In this document: piece after piece, positions 20,505 to 32,367 of the stretch
Layout: the number at the start of each line of letters is the position of its first letter
How positions within the stretch are numbered: the first letter of the stretch is position 1
Source of the DNA: Ligula intestinalis
Taxonomy: Eukaryota; Platyhelminthes; Cestoda; Diphyllobothriidea; Diphyllobothriidae
Reading direction: 5' to 3'
Assembly (NCBI GenBank): GCA_036362985.1
Contig: JAYGXS010000004.1
Span: forward strand, 38,978,892 to 39,042,891
DNA length: 64,000 bases
Translations under genes and position numbers: made by a program
The notes under the pieces: model-generated
Seen by the model: only the letters and a program-made list of their open reading frames with translations
Databases searched by the model: none
What the model was told of the DNA's origin: nothing

Positions 20505-22825
20505 TAATGAACTGAAACAAACTGTTCTCGTCCCGCTCTGTGTCCAGTCCCAAAAGTCAGCGCTCCCTTCTTCGCCTCCTCCATAAAGCCCCATCCCCGG
20601 ATATTTCCTTTTCGACTAATACTATTCTCACTACCGTCAAGGAAACGAGAGCTCCGGAAGCCTTAGGACCAGATAGATTTGTGCCTATCCATTTGCGCCA
20701 CATCAGCCCTAAGATTACTGCTTACCTCGCTGTCCTCTACAACCTTCCACTGGCTGGTTCAATCACCGCCGATTGCCAGCGCCAGTCGATTATTATCCCT
20801 CTGGTCGAAGTGGGCAAGGAACCCAGTCTAGCGACTTTTATCACCCAATTGCCCTTTTCAGTCCATTGGCGAAGATTTTGCAACGGCTGATTTACCCAAT
20901 TCTGACGTCCACGGCGAAACAGTCTTGTCATCAAAATTGCGTCCGATCAGGTCGTGGTACCACAACGGCGTTTCTCGAGGTCAGCGACACCATCCTCGAG
21001 GGCCTCAATCAACAGAAGTCCACCGCACGCACTATGACAGACCCAGTCGACCTGTCACGCGCGTTCGACTGTGTTCGACATGATAAGCTCCTGCAGGACT
21101 TGGTCTCCCTGAACCTCCCGACGGGCTTGGTCCGATGGCTTGCGGCTTACATCTGTGGCAGACACGACCGTTTCCTATTTCGCGACGCTCTCTCTAAGCC
21201 CAACAAACAGACCTGCAGCGTTTCTTGATGCTCCATGCTCAGTCCGACGCTATTCAAAATCAACTTGCGAGATCTCCCACTCCCCCGGGCACCTGCGCAA
21301 GTGGTTTCGTACGCGGACGGTGTTATTTTCTTATTCTGGGACCAGTACATCGATCATGCTGCACAGCTTTTGTTGGAGTTCATGCCTAATGTCAAAAACT
21401 TCTTCACCCAGCGTGGAATGACGCTCTCGGAAACCAACTCGTCCGTCGTTGTTTTCACGTTGCACCTGAAGGAGTTCAGTAGTCCCCCAACCATCATATT
21501 CAACGGTGCACCTTTACCGCTCGTCTGTAAGCCCTACCTCCTTTACGTGCGTTTCGATCAGCTTTTCGCATTCGCGAACAATGCCAGGGAGACCGCGCGC
21601 AAAGTGAGCCGCTGCACCGACGTCCTCAAAGCCCTAGCGGACGCATCCTGGGGCTGCGCAAGACTTTAAAGACAACATTCAAAGCACTGGTCAGGCTGCA
21701 CCCCACTTATGGGGTACCAATATGGCCTCCTACGATCAGATCTTCCAGCCTCCGCCACCTCCAGTACACAGAACACTCCCCTCCGCACGGTCACGGGCTG
21801 CTATAAAAATTTCCCTATCGATCATCTTCATGCAGAGGCTTCTGCCCTGCCGGTTGCCCCACGCAACACGTTCCTAGGCCAGCAGTTCTAATGACCTATT
21901 CGTAACCCGAAGATCCTGATCACCACCGTTGCCACGCTCCTGAACCCAGCCGCAAACATCCAACCATCTATTCAAGCTCTCCTCAAGGCAGCTGTCGCCT
22001 CGTGTTTTTCGGATCCACCCGTTGATGGCTCTGCCACCAAGACAGTCTTCCAGCGTCTCAACCAGAGAACCGTTGTCGAGCAAAAAACGAGGTTACCACC
22101 CCCGATTCTTTTGGGCGCCTATCCACCTCCGATTGTGGCCTCAGGACAACAATTTCCGAAAAGCACTCGCTGTTCTCTGACACAACTACGCAGTGGCTGT
22201 TGCATATTGCAAACAGAAGGCAGTCTGTAGGTAGGACTAATGTAATGTACGTAAAATAGAAGGCTGCCCGTAGGCAGGATGTCATGTGGCTAAAATAGAG
22301 GATTGTATGTAGGCAGAACGTGTACTGATGTGAGAGCACAGTTCAAGTGACGAATCATATTGACACCGTGGTGTATATGGTGTGGGGTAAATGTAATAAG
22401 CCGAATGCTGGCCAATCAGAATAAGGATAGGGGTAAACCCGTTAGCCAGGAGTGAAGACTGGGCAGTCAGAATAAAGAAAGGGGTGCACACGTGTCCGTG
22501 GCCTTGAGCAGCGCTTGACGCGCGAATCGCATCATGATATCCCGACACTACGGACGGGCATACATAGCAGTGGCTACTCAATGACTCTTCACCAGTACCA
22601 ACACCGGCGTGACCCGTCCACACCCGACTGCGGCGCTTTTCCGCATGACTGTCAGCATGTGTTTGTCTGCAGTTCCCGGTCAGACACCCAACTCACCACC
22701 ATGGACCTTTGGCTCAAGTCGTTCAAGACTTCGGCTCTTCTCCGTCTTCCAAATACTACCAGTTTAGATTCCGGCGAGGACTACTGATCCAACGATGAGC
22801 TACGACGCACACAACCACATGCACC
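20505..22825 (+). mobile_element. jockey-like non-LTR retrotransposon, copy B
   Basis: This copy starts in the linker (SSPKSQRSLLRLLHKAPSPD) and so lacks the endonuclease. It then has an RT with PVDLSRAFDCVRHDKLLQDL, the altered catalytic motif SYADG in place of YADD (about 21308), and the C-terminal Cys/His block DCGAFPHDCQHVFVC. It ends in a degenerate CGACGCACACAACCACA tail. Frameshifts are frequent. A 368-bp insertion with a 9-bp duplication (22199-22566) splits the C-terminal domain. Confidence 0.87.
22190..22575 (+). mobile_element. 368-bp insertion inside copy B with 9-bp target duplication
   Basis: Compared with copy C, copy B is interrupted in the C-terminal domain. GCAGTGGCT occurs on both sides (22190-22198 and 22567-22575), and outside it the two copies align again. 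The inserted 368 bp (22199-22566) hold about three degenerate 40-bp units (around TAAAATAGAAGG and GTAGGCAGGA), two looser units around CAGAATAA and AGGGGT, and end in CATACATA. There is no long frame and no terminal inverted repeat. The target duplication and the short simple tail fit a SINE or truncated LINE. Confidence 0.8.
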
Positions 22826-24560
22826 ATCTCAGTTCCGAAGTCCATGCACAACTGCTTTCGACCACTGATGCTTCCAACAGTGCCGTCGGCGCAGTCATGT
22901 ACCAACAGGTTAATAATTATTTGCAGTCATTGACTTTGTTTTCACAGAAGTTGCAACCGGTGCACACTCGCCGTAGTACTCTCTCGCGAACGTCTTGCCT
23001 CCTACCTGGCTATCCATCATTTCGGTCATCTTTTAGATGGCTGAGATTTTCGGGTTCACACCGTCCTCAACCCTCTCACTTATGCTCGCGAGGCCAAGCC
23101 AGATAGGCACACGCCCAGAGGAGTGCATACTGGATAATTTATTTCGCAGTTCACGATAGATATTCGCTATGTCTGATGCAGCGATAATGTCGTTCCTGAC
23201 GCCTTTTCCAGACCGGACACTAACACCCTTATATCTAACGCCAACCTGGAAAAGATCTCAGACCTGCCAATGGAATACGACTCCGGCGCTGACCTGCGGA
23301 CATCTACAGCTTTGTATCTTAGGGATGTGTCACTTCCTGTATCACCAAGCACGATCTTCTGAGGCTGGTCCACAGGCACTCCCGTACCTACTGTTCCAGT
23401 GACCTACCGTAAGACAGGGTTCCACCACTTTCCCTCCGTGTCTTTTTGCGGGATTCACGCAGATAGTGAGTTAATTTCTCTATGCGTCCTCTGGCCGATG
23501 ATGAACGCTGTCATTGCCCTTTGACTAATTTATGTTTAGTGTGCCAGAATAACAAATTCAACCGTCATACCCCTGCTTCTCAAGCAAATTTGCCGTCCAG
23601 GAAGTTTGATTCAACCACATCTAGCTGGACCTTGTTGGAGCATCACGTATTCGTAGGGACCCAATCATATTCTGAAAGTGGTTGACTGTTTCACGCGACG
23701 GTTGATTGTAACCCCTAGTTCAGAGGCCTCAGCAGAAAATATCACCAAAGTATTCCTGAATCACTGGATTTCCACAGCATGGTATCCTACCTTCAACGAC
23801 CCTATGGAGTGTGTACATCAATAACTCAGCACTAATTTCCCATTCTGAATCTGCCTCTTGGGCTGATAACCCGCCCCTTGTACATTTAAATGTCCAATTA
23901 TCTGTCAAGGAGGATATCAAAAGCGCCTCAAACTAGATTTTAGACGGCACACCTCTCCATCTGTCCAAAGAATCTGGACAGTCATCCCCTATGAACATCG
24001 GCATGTCGAATAACCTCGTGCAACAATTGGAATAACACCTTCCTGAACTGCATCCAACTCCAACTGGTCGGATATTCAAAAGTGTGTTTGTGTATAAATA
24101 CCTTTAATCCGCCCATTCGTCTTCGTCTGGTGCGACGCAAGTAGAGAGCCATACGATGGCCCCTATAAGGTGCAACAACGAACGAAAAAGTATTACGTCG
24201 TTCAAATGACTGATAAGACTGACACGGTCTCCACTGACAGACCTAAGCTAACATATTTCGGGTGCTGCCGCCGCCCGATGTGTGCCAACACCCTTAGCTC
24301 CAGTATCATCCGATCCATCCGTTTAAATTCTTCCCGCTCACCCACTGCACTTGCCCAACCATCTTGCTATGTCTTCTTTCCCACAAAATTCAAATCGTTC
24401 TGGTTGAAACATCCATTTTTCTGCCAAAATCGAGGAATTAGTGGTGTAATGTTTTGTACATTTTCATCGAAAACTTTTACGACGAACGCTCTCATGCGGA
24501 GTTGTGTAGGACTTTGTACAATTTAAATTTTTGGCAATTTATGGTTCACCTTTATTTTTA
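22826..24560 (+). pseudogene. Ty3/gypsy pol fragment: RNase H to integrase end
   Basis: Plus-strand frames carry, in order, an RNase H start (LLSTTDASNSAVGAVMYQQ, FSQKLQPVHTR), degraded RNase H, an integrase zinc-binding region (LCLVCQNNKFNRHTP) and weak integrase-core traces. They end in the pol tail TKKYYVVQMTDKTDTVSTDR. Stops and shifts are many. No LTR or reverse transcriptase accompanies it. It lies exactly between jockey-like copies B and C, all three on the plus strand. Confidence 0.78.
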
Positions 24561-24587
24561 TACCTGTTTTTGAATGTATGTACTCAC

Positions 24588-26508
24588 AGGTGGACTCCAA
24601 CAAAAATAAGACCGCCGCAAAGATGAACAAGCTGTTCTCGCCTCGCTCGGTGTCCAGTCCCAAAAGTCAGCGCTTCCTTCCCCGCCCTCAGACATTTCCT
24701 TTTCAGCCGATGCCAGCCTCACCGCCGTCAAGAAAATGAGAGCTGGTCTGGCGCCTATCCATTTGCACCACATCGGCCCGAAGGTGGCTGCCTACCTTGC
24801 TGTCCCCTTCAACTTTTTGCTGACTAATTCAATCATTCCCGATTGCTGGCACCAGTCGATTATCATGCCTCTGGTCATAGCGGACAAGGACCCCCGCCTA
24901 GCGACCTCTTATCGCCCAATTGACCTCCTCAGTCCATTGGCAAACATCCTGAAACGGCTCATCCACCCAATTCTGACGTCTGCAGCGGAACTATCTCGCC
25001 ATCAACATAGTTTCCGATCAGGTCATGGGACTACAACGGCGCTTTTCGACGCCATCCTCGAGGGGTTCAATCAACAGAAGCCCACTTCGCGGACCGTAGC
25101 AGTCTCAATTGACCTGTCAGGAGCCTTCGACTGTGTCCGCCACGATCAGCTCCTGCAGGACTTGGTCTCTCTGAACGTCCCGACTGGCCTGGTCCGATGG
25201 TTGGCGACTTACATCCGTGGACGGCACGATCGTTTCCTTTTCCGGGGCGCTCTCTCTAAGCCCCGTAAGCAGACCTGCAGCGTCCCTCAAGGCTCTGTGC
25301 TCAGATTGATGCTCTTTAACATCTACATGCGAGAGCTCCCACTCCCCCGGGCCCCTGTGCAAGCATTATCGTACTCGGGCGATGTTACGGTCTTCTGCCG
25401 GCACTATCACATCTATCAGGCTGCACAGCTCCTCATGGAGTTCATGCTGATGTCGCAAACTTTTTTACCCAGCGGGGAATGACGAGCTCGGCAGCCAAGT
25501 CGTCCGTAACTGTTTTCACGCTGGATCCGAAGGAGTTTAATCATCACCCGGCCATCACCGTCAAAGGTGCGTCCGTACCACTCGTCCGCAAGTCCAAGCT
25601 CCTTGGCGTGCGTTTCACGTTCGCAGACCATGCCAGGGAGGCCACAGGCAAAGTGGACCGCTGCGCCAAGGTCCACAAGGCTCAAGCACGCACATCCTGG
25701 GGCTGCGCGAAAGAGACGTTTACGACTACATTTAAGGCACTGGCCAAGCCGCACCTCACTTATGTGGCACCAATCTGGTCTCCTACGATGAGCTCTTCCA
25801 GGTTGCGCCACCTCCAGTTATTACAGAACGCTGCCCTCTGCACGATCACAGATTGCTATTAAATGTCACCTATATATCATCTTCATGCAGAGGCTTCTGT
25901 CCTGCCGGTCACCCATCACAACATACTCCTTAGCCAGCAGTTCTGGTGGTCTTGTCCGCAACCAAGCCATCCCAATCATCGCCGTTGCAACGCTCCTGAG
26001 CCCAGCCCCAACGCCCGGCCATCTATTCGAGCTCTCCACAAGGAAGCTGTTGCCTTGTCTCTCTCGGATCCACATGTTGATAGCTCTGCCACCAAGACAG
26101 GCTTCCAGCGTCTCTACCAGAGAGTCATTGTCGAGGAGAGATGACGTTACCGTCCCCCGGTCCTTTTGGACGGTTATCCACCTCCGATTGCGGCCTCAGA
26201 ACAAAATCGTCCGAGGGGCACTCGCTGTACTCTGGCTCAACTGCGCAGTGGCTACTCAATGGTCCTCAGCAAGTATCAACATCGGCTTGACCCGTCTACA
26301 CCCAACTGCGGCGCTTCTCCGCATGACTGCCAGCATTTGTTCCCCTGCAGTTCCCGGTCAGGCACCCACCTCACTCCCGCGGACCTCTGCCTCAAGCCAA
26401 TCGAGGTTTCGGCTTTTCTGTCTCTGTCTCCCAACTACTCCCAAATATTCCAGTGGGGATTTCTGATCAAACAATGGGCTACGACACACACACACACACA
26501 CACACACG
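24588..26508 (+). mobile_element. jockey-like non-LTR retrotransposon, copy C
   Basis: Starts in the linker at nearly the same point as copy B, so the endonuclease is absent. A 248-codon frame (24736-25482) holds most of the RT, with SIDLSGAFDCVRHDQLL and CSVPQGSVLRLMLFNIYM. The catalytic motif reads SYSGD (about 25369-25383) instead of SYADD, so this RT would be dead even without its frameshifts. Thumb and C-terminal blocks follow in frames 25479-25862 and 26166-26591. The element ends GGGCTACGACACACAC with a 26-bp CA run (26483-26508), the same ending as copy A. Confidence 0.9.
26483..26508 (+). repeat. (CA)n tail of jockey-like copy C
   Basis: An uninterrupted CA run follows the GGGCTACGA terminus of the element. 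Copies A and B have CA-rich tracts at the same point, so this is probably the element's own 3' tail. Confidence 0.8.
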
Positions 26509-26759
26509 ACAGTTCCCGTCGATTTCGACGATGGGCACCGCATGCTCCAACAGCAGCAGCAGACGCTGAAGCAAGCCGTAACAGACACTGAGGCGAGCTG
26601 GGCAAGCAATACGTAAGCGACAGAAAGCAGGAGCAACGCAGAGAACTGGTGCGAGGGAAAACAGGAGTTTAGGCAGACTCGCGCAGAATCTACCCACTCG
26701 CTCGCCACTCCCACCTCCGTATCCGTTGTAATGACAAAGTTAATAAGACCGGGGATTAG

Positions 26760-27133
26760 GGAGGGTGTAGATGGCTGGCGTGATAAACACTCAGCACGCG
26801 CACACTTGACACAGCCATCTCGCTAGTTATGCTCCCGACTGCGCGGGAGCGCCATAAAGGCCACATTAAGAGGGAGCCATTGCAGCCTGACTCTCAGTCC
26901 TCCCTCTCCTCCCGTACGCACACATAGACACATGCGTGCAGAAGGGGCAGCTACGTGGGGGCCCAAGTTTTCTCGTTAGTTGGCAGACCCTCCAAGCCAC
27001 GGCTTTCAGCGCACCGTGATAGATTCGGACGCATTCAGATTTATTATAGTGAGGGAAGAAACGCGCCGAAGTCGACCTTACTCTCTCCCCCACCGCATAG
27101 TGACCGCCTAGCTTTTCGGGCACCCGCAGTGGG
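26760..27133 (+). repeat. unclassified dispersed repeat U1, copy 1
   Basis: Blocks in this stretch recur, in order, at 58800-59240: GCTC-C-GACTG-GCGGGAGC, CCATA-AGGCCACATT, CCATTGCAGCCTG, and GCCACGGCTTTCAGC. By eye the two copies are about 70 percent alike in the matched blocks. No coding frame or terminal repeat is visible. It is bounded on the right by a second CA run. Confidence 0.6.
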
Positions 27134-27158
27134 ACACACACACACACACACACACACA
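27134..27158 (+). repeat. (CA)n microsatellite
   Basis: A 25-bp CA run after CAGTGGGACA. It ends the unclassified repeat U1. Whether it is a tail or a chance microsatellite cannot be told. Confidence 0.85.
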
Positions 27159-28337
27159 TTGAAGCGGCGTTCGCCTTTCTAATAGCTACTATTGCAATGG
27201 TCCTATCTAAAACATAGTCCTGGTTTGTGAATTTCTGGAAATTTGTACATTCTGGATACCGTAGTACTCACAGGCTTTAGCTTTTCATTGTCATTTTGTG
27301 CTCCACAAAATTAAGCTGCAAGAGAGTAGCAAATCTAATTTCAAGGGACTCTCGTTGCGATGGACACAAGTGTGTCAGATTTATTATACTCAGGGGTACA
27401 TCGAAGGGCAGTGAGAATGGATTCCTTTCCCTTGCAGTAGTCAACAGTTCAAGCCAATCAACAAATTGTTGATGTGACCAGATGCGGTGACTAACAAGGC
27501 CAAACGGGCCATCTTTGCGTGTCATGTACAACCTGGTTCACACTACAGTGATAGATTACATTTTTGCAAAAACTGAATTGAAATGTTTTGGTGTCGTTTA
27601 ATGAATCATTATCATGTAGCAAGCCGAACATCACTGAGGAAAAATTTTAAGAAAAGCAGATCAAGCAGTGTCCAATTTGCGATGTGCAAGGATGTCACTA
27701 TTTTTTAACACTGATTCTCCAGAAACGCAGACTTCGTCAAGGTTCGGTTTCCCACTACAATAGTTAAAAGAAGAAGGCGTAGGTTGTACAACCGAGGAGG
27801 CATTGGTTAATTATTGCTAAAAAAAGACGGGTTTGATTAGACAATGTAAGAAAGGGGGATCAGCGATCCTATCTAGTAATGCATCTACAGGAGAGCTCAT
27901 TACATACTATAAAATAATGGACAAGTCAATACGGCACCGACTGCAACGATTCCTGGAAAATGTTTTTTTTAAACGCAGGAAATTGTTCAGTGCCGCTCTT
28001 ACTGACAATTTTGAGAGCATACTTGATCGGCCGATGCTGTCGGTTCGTGGCCTTTCATTGAAGTCCGTCAATCGCAACCTTGCTCGCCAACTAAGACACC
28101 AACGAGACCAAAGATGAGTTTAAGGTCAGCGTTCACCACCACAACGCATGTCTTTAGGTAGCAATCCCAAAGTCGCGGAGTCGAACGAAAGGTAATGCAG
28201 CGGATTTCGGTTACACATCAAAGCGACTTATAGCCGTGTCAGGGCGAAGGTGGTTGTTGTCTTCCTGACCGGCATTATAATCATCAGTTGAAAACATGGT
28301 CTGCCAATTTAATTTAAAAGATGGTCCGCAATCACTA
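27159..28337. other. no gene recognised
   Basis: Two short frames (27531-27277 minus, and 27833-28117 plus) have some protein-like composition, including a basic C-terminus in the second, but match nothing I know and have no splice context. I leave them uncalled. Confidence 0.35.
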
Positions 28338-28438
28338 CAGTAGTCGCCGGTTATTAAGCTTACCTCGGGCCCAGAGCAAATTGGGCTTGATAAGCGGCTG
28401 GGTTTATTAACCGTGGGATTAAAAACCGGCGACTACTG
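28338..28438 (+). mobile_element. 101-bp palindromic MITE, copy 1
   Basis: The element begins CAGTAGTCGCCGGTTATTAA and ends with the complement, ACCGGCGACTACTG, flanked on each side by TA. The interior also pairs largely with itself (CCTCGGGCCCAGAG against related inner sequence). A second copy of exactly the same length, also flanked by TA, lies inverted at 57632-57732. A TA duplication with CAG...CTG termini fits a non-autonomous Tc1/mariner or pogo-type transposon. Confidence 0.88.
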
Positions 28439-29330
28439 TATTGATAAAATAGTCCGAATCAACCGACTTATACTTGTATATACCTAGTTTTTGAGTGAAG
28501 ATCCGGGTGAAGTAACTGGCTTCAATCTGTGCTGCGAATGCAAAATTAAGGCCCATGATGAGGAGTTAAGCAGCACCAAGGACATTAAATCTAGAGAACT
28601 ATAAAATTGTTAGAAGTGGATACTACGAGCAGATTATGTAGATTATGTAAATAGCATACATATAATTCGTTGAAATTTAATATGATATTTTGAAGCAGTA
28701 ACAAATTTGTGACGTAGGAAATGTCTACGAATGGAACAAAAAGTGGGTGAAATAAATGAACAATGGTCAGACTAACTCTTTCTGTAGCCAAGACGGTAGG
28801 GGTCTCTTGCGAGGGCCGGTGCCCTTAGCTGATTTAGCAGAGGAAGATGTTGGTAATAAAATCTGTATATCCGAACCAAAAGCTACTTCTTCCATAGGAT
28901 TGATCAAGAGCCCAGTAGCACCCGAGCAACAACTCACAATTACCTAATTGACTTTCCGCGTACAATTTAGCTCAGTAAAAAAATAATTGAGAAACTCAAG
29001 AATTTTCAATAAGATGAATTATGCAAACATAACTGGACCTTATAGAAAGACCGAAACCCTCTGAATGTTCTTAAGAAATTTTGTGGGTACCTACATTAAT
29101 ATCTGCGTGTTCTACCTCAGTAGTTCATGTAAATTGGCCTCGAAAGATATTGAGATATTATTTTTCACATGCCACAACACATATGCACAGGAAGGAAACT
29201 TAAAAGTAACAGACCTACATCTCCCTCAAATATATTTGATAGCAAAACGCTAGCGCTGCGTGAAGTCCCCTAGCGCCGTCGTGGTATATTGTCACTGCGT
29301 TGCGCGCACACATACATGCCCACCAAGGCG
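28439..29330. other. no gene recognised
   Basis: AT-rich sequence with short frames only. Nothing shared with the rest of the window was noticed. Confidence 0.4.
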
Positions 29331-30370
29331 CAGCAGTGCACGCAAGAAGCGTTCAGAGTCGGTGTCACCCTCTGTGATAGTGGGGATGCCATTGCCCCTC
29401 TAGTTGGCCCACAGCACCGATACACTCTTCCCCTGTTCAGCATCCAGTCCGACATGATATAATCACAACTGGACGACCCCTCACACTCACCCAAGCCAAA
29501 TTCACCCCGAGAATCTTTTGATCCTTCGATATCATCCCGTCATATTAGTGCAAATTGATGACACCCTTATCGCTTGTGGTTCACACGAGGAACAAGCTGA
29601 GCACTTTAACCAAATTTTTGATCATTTTCAGCAAGATATGCTGCAGTTGAACGTCAATAAGCGTCTTTCTGGTGTTTCTTCTCTGGATTACCTTGAACAC
29701 CACGTCTACCAGCATGGAATCACACCACTGTCAAGAACAATAAAAAGTCTTTTGTCTTTCCCGATTCCTCAAACACTAACTCAGCTCCACTGTTTTATCG
29801 GCCTTATCATCTAATACCAACGCTTCAGCCCCAGCTGTGCAGCAACTTTGCCTCTCTTGACGGAGCTTTTGAAGTCAAAAAAACCAATGCTTCTTACCTT
29901 TGGCTACGGACCTTTCAGCATTTGAGGCAGCCAAGAAAGCTCTCGCGGATGCCGCTATGTTTCAGTGTCCGAGCATCGATGACAACTCACATTTAATCCA
30001 CACTACTGACGCATCTAACACTGCTGTCGGCGCAATTCCGCATTAGGAGCTGAACAAGCATTTGCAGTTACTAGCTTTCTTTTCGCAAAAGTTACAACTA
30101 GCACACATTGTCGCAACCAAGTACTTTTGCGTTTTTGACGTGCGTTTTAACATGTCTATCTAGACTTAATCGCATTGTTGTCTACATCACGCGGCTGCAT
30201 TCAGAGTGTGACTGCTGTCGATCGCTTTACATGATGGCCCATCGCTGTTTATATTTTAGACATCTTGGCGGACAATATTGTCATGGTTTTCCTCAGCCAT
30301 TTGATATCTTATTTCGGTACTACAGCCACTTGCAAGACTGACCATGGAAGCCAATTTCAATTTAACCTTT
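29331..30370 (+). pseudogene. Ty3/gypsy pol fragment: RT, RNase H and integrase traces
   Basis: The plus strand reads VQIDDTLIACGSHEEQAEHF (an RT catalytic region with IDD), SSLDYLEHHVYQHGITPL, LHCFIGLIIXYQRFSPSCA, then RNase H with TTDASNTAVGAI, and integrase traces (TAVDRFT, TCKTDHGSQFQ). Stops and frameshifts interrupt every block and pieces are missing between them, including most of RNase H. It belongs to the gypsy type as a class, but reads differently enough from 22826-24560 to be another copy. Confidence 0.75.
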
Positions 30371-30570
30371 TGTTACTACCTTTGACCTTGACGCGCAACT
30401 CGATTTTCCGCAGCTAAGTGAAATTTCAAATTTTAATAGGATTTTATCGTACCCTTTCAAATTTATTGGCATAATTTATGTTCAGAATTTGACTTTCTAA
30501 ACCCTTAGCCACTCCCAAAACCGGTGGTCGTTTTATTTAACTGTAGGTTAAAATATACAGTTTTATACTG

Positions 30571-30925
30571 TTTCACCCGACATAGCCTCATAGGAATTCT
30601 TTAAGATGCACTTATAAAACACGTAATCAAGTACGTGAATATTGAACAGGGTTTTAAATTTTGAAAGAGTACTCTATTTTCGACAAGAAATAGTGTACAC
30701 TTGTCGAAATATCTTTCCAGATATTTTTCACGCTACATTGCCTCATAAATTCACCTGACATAGCATCATCTGAAGTCTAGAAGAGTCCTGTAAAAACAAG
30801 TAATTAAGCACGTGAGTATATATTTAAGATTGCAAATTTTCAAAAGATTACGCAATTTCCAACAAGATACATTTCACACTTGTCGAAATATCAATCGAGT
30901 CAGTTTTAATCCAGCGTGCCCTAAT
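30571..30925 (+). repeat. dispersed repeat R1, two head-to-tail partial copies
   Basis: Two copies of the repeat at 14881 lie in tandem: 30571-30720 (TTTCACCCGACATAGCCTCA) and 30741-30925 (CCTCATAAATTCACCTGACA). Both contain the GTAATCAAG(T)ACGTGA core and the TTGTCGAAATATC block. The second copy matches 14881-15062 to its end at about 30922 and then stops. The rest of R1 resumes at 32368. Confidence 0.8.
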
Positions 30926-31339
30926 AGCAATCGATCCACTGTCTATGCCGGATTCCATAGCGACAATACAGAAAAAGTCGCGACGGTGCTTTCGTAGCAT
31001 CTGATTTGCTGTCGTGTTTTTGCCTTCTCGCATCCTCATTGGTTAAAAATCATTAGCATTTATGTGAAGAAACCTCGGCGTATCAATCACGCGCATCAAA
31101 GGCCCCGGCGGCCGGGACCTGTCAGCCAGGACTGACTCGCTCATTACTCACTCGCGTGTGACGGTGACTGGACGCGCCTTCGCCTGCTCTGCATCTGCTG
31201 AATTAGCCTTCGCTAGCGATTACTGCCCACTGTACCTAATAAACCTGTTTGGATCAAGTTAACTGTTGCTGATTACTGTTATACCTTTCCACTTTTTTTC
31301 CATAATATTTGTTGTTCCCCTTAATATCGTTTTTTCGCT

Positions 31340-32350
31340 ATGTTTAAGCAAGATTAGCGGCGTTATGTGAGGCACCGGACGTTTAGTGAAATGCAACGCT
31401 TTTGTCGAACAGAAGAAGGCCAGGTTGACCAGTTGTTACCCAGGGCTAAGCGGCCTTCTATTGAAGAGGGCGTTTCAGGATTCGAAATGGATTGTGACTC
31501 TTCAATGGATAGTGTTTGGAATTACGACTCTGGGGTCAGACTTGGCACCTCGTCTGCAGACATAAACAACGAAAATTTGTTGGACGTCTGCGATTCCTCG
31601 AGTGATGAGTCCACTAGTGATGTTGACATACCTACTCGAATTCGTTTGTGGGCTAAGAAAAACCACATACAGCATTCGCATCTGGATGATCTCCTGGTAA
31701 TTTTGAAGTAGCTTATTCCAGATTCGCCTACAGATTCTAAAACATTTCTTTCTACCAGAGGTATGCTCTTTTTGACACTTTCACAAAACATCATAGGAGT
31801 AATGCCTTCCCGATGACGACATGGAGTCCGTCGTCACTTTGCCTGTGCGTCATGCCCACACGAACGACGTCATTCGGCAGTTGCAGGAGGAAGTAAGGGC
31901 GAACCAGAGGGAAAACCGGTGCCACTTTAGTTGGCTAATGCGGATTCTGAAGGACGTACATGCCCGAGTTCAGGGTACAGAAATGACATTAGCATCAATG
32001 CCTATGAGTTCGGTAAACCCTTCAGACGAACAACCGAGAAGACCTCTGAAAAGGCCTTCGGCCTCGAAGGAGGAATTTTACAAGTTAAAGCGGGATTTTC
32101 TGGAAGAGGATTACAGGCAACAACTGGTATGTTACGATAACCTAATTACTGCATGCCTTCAGGTCCGCTTCCTCAGTTGCGTCGGCGGACGAAATTTAGA
32201 CGATTAAATCAAACGAGTTTTTCCTGTCCTTTTCAGTGACGACATCTCCACCTACTTGAATTTCCGCGGAGTGAAGTAGAAAGAGGCCCTGTATGGCACC
32301 CCTCTGTATGATGTCATTACAGGTATTCAGTTCGACATCCTTAAACATAT
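31340..32350 (+). pseudogene. decayed DUF4806-like gene copy
   Basis: From an ATG at 31340 (MFKQD, then a stop) the frame gives a basic start (RHRTFSEMQRFCR), an acidic serine-rich stretch, and the module RIRLWAKKNHIQHSHLDDLL followed after a stop by PDSPTDSKTFLSTRG. This parallels exons A-B of the gene at 12853-11149. From 31821 a second frame has a helical region and KRPSASKEEFYKLKRDFLEE. A small GT/AG intron (32131-32162) joins this to VRFLSCVGGRNLDD and then, past a stop, DDISTYLNFRGVK, the DUF4806-like core. At least four stops make it a pseudogene. It lies between the two halves of repeat R1. Confidence 0.68.
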
Positions 32351-32367
32351 GATAATATAGACGCCTC

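Noticed and set aside
27833..28117. 94-codon plus-strand frame with a basic C-terminus (SLKSVNRNLARQLRHQRDQR).
   Set aside because: It looks protein-like but matches nothing I know and has no supporting context; could be chance or a scrap of an element.
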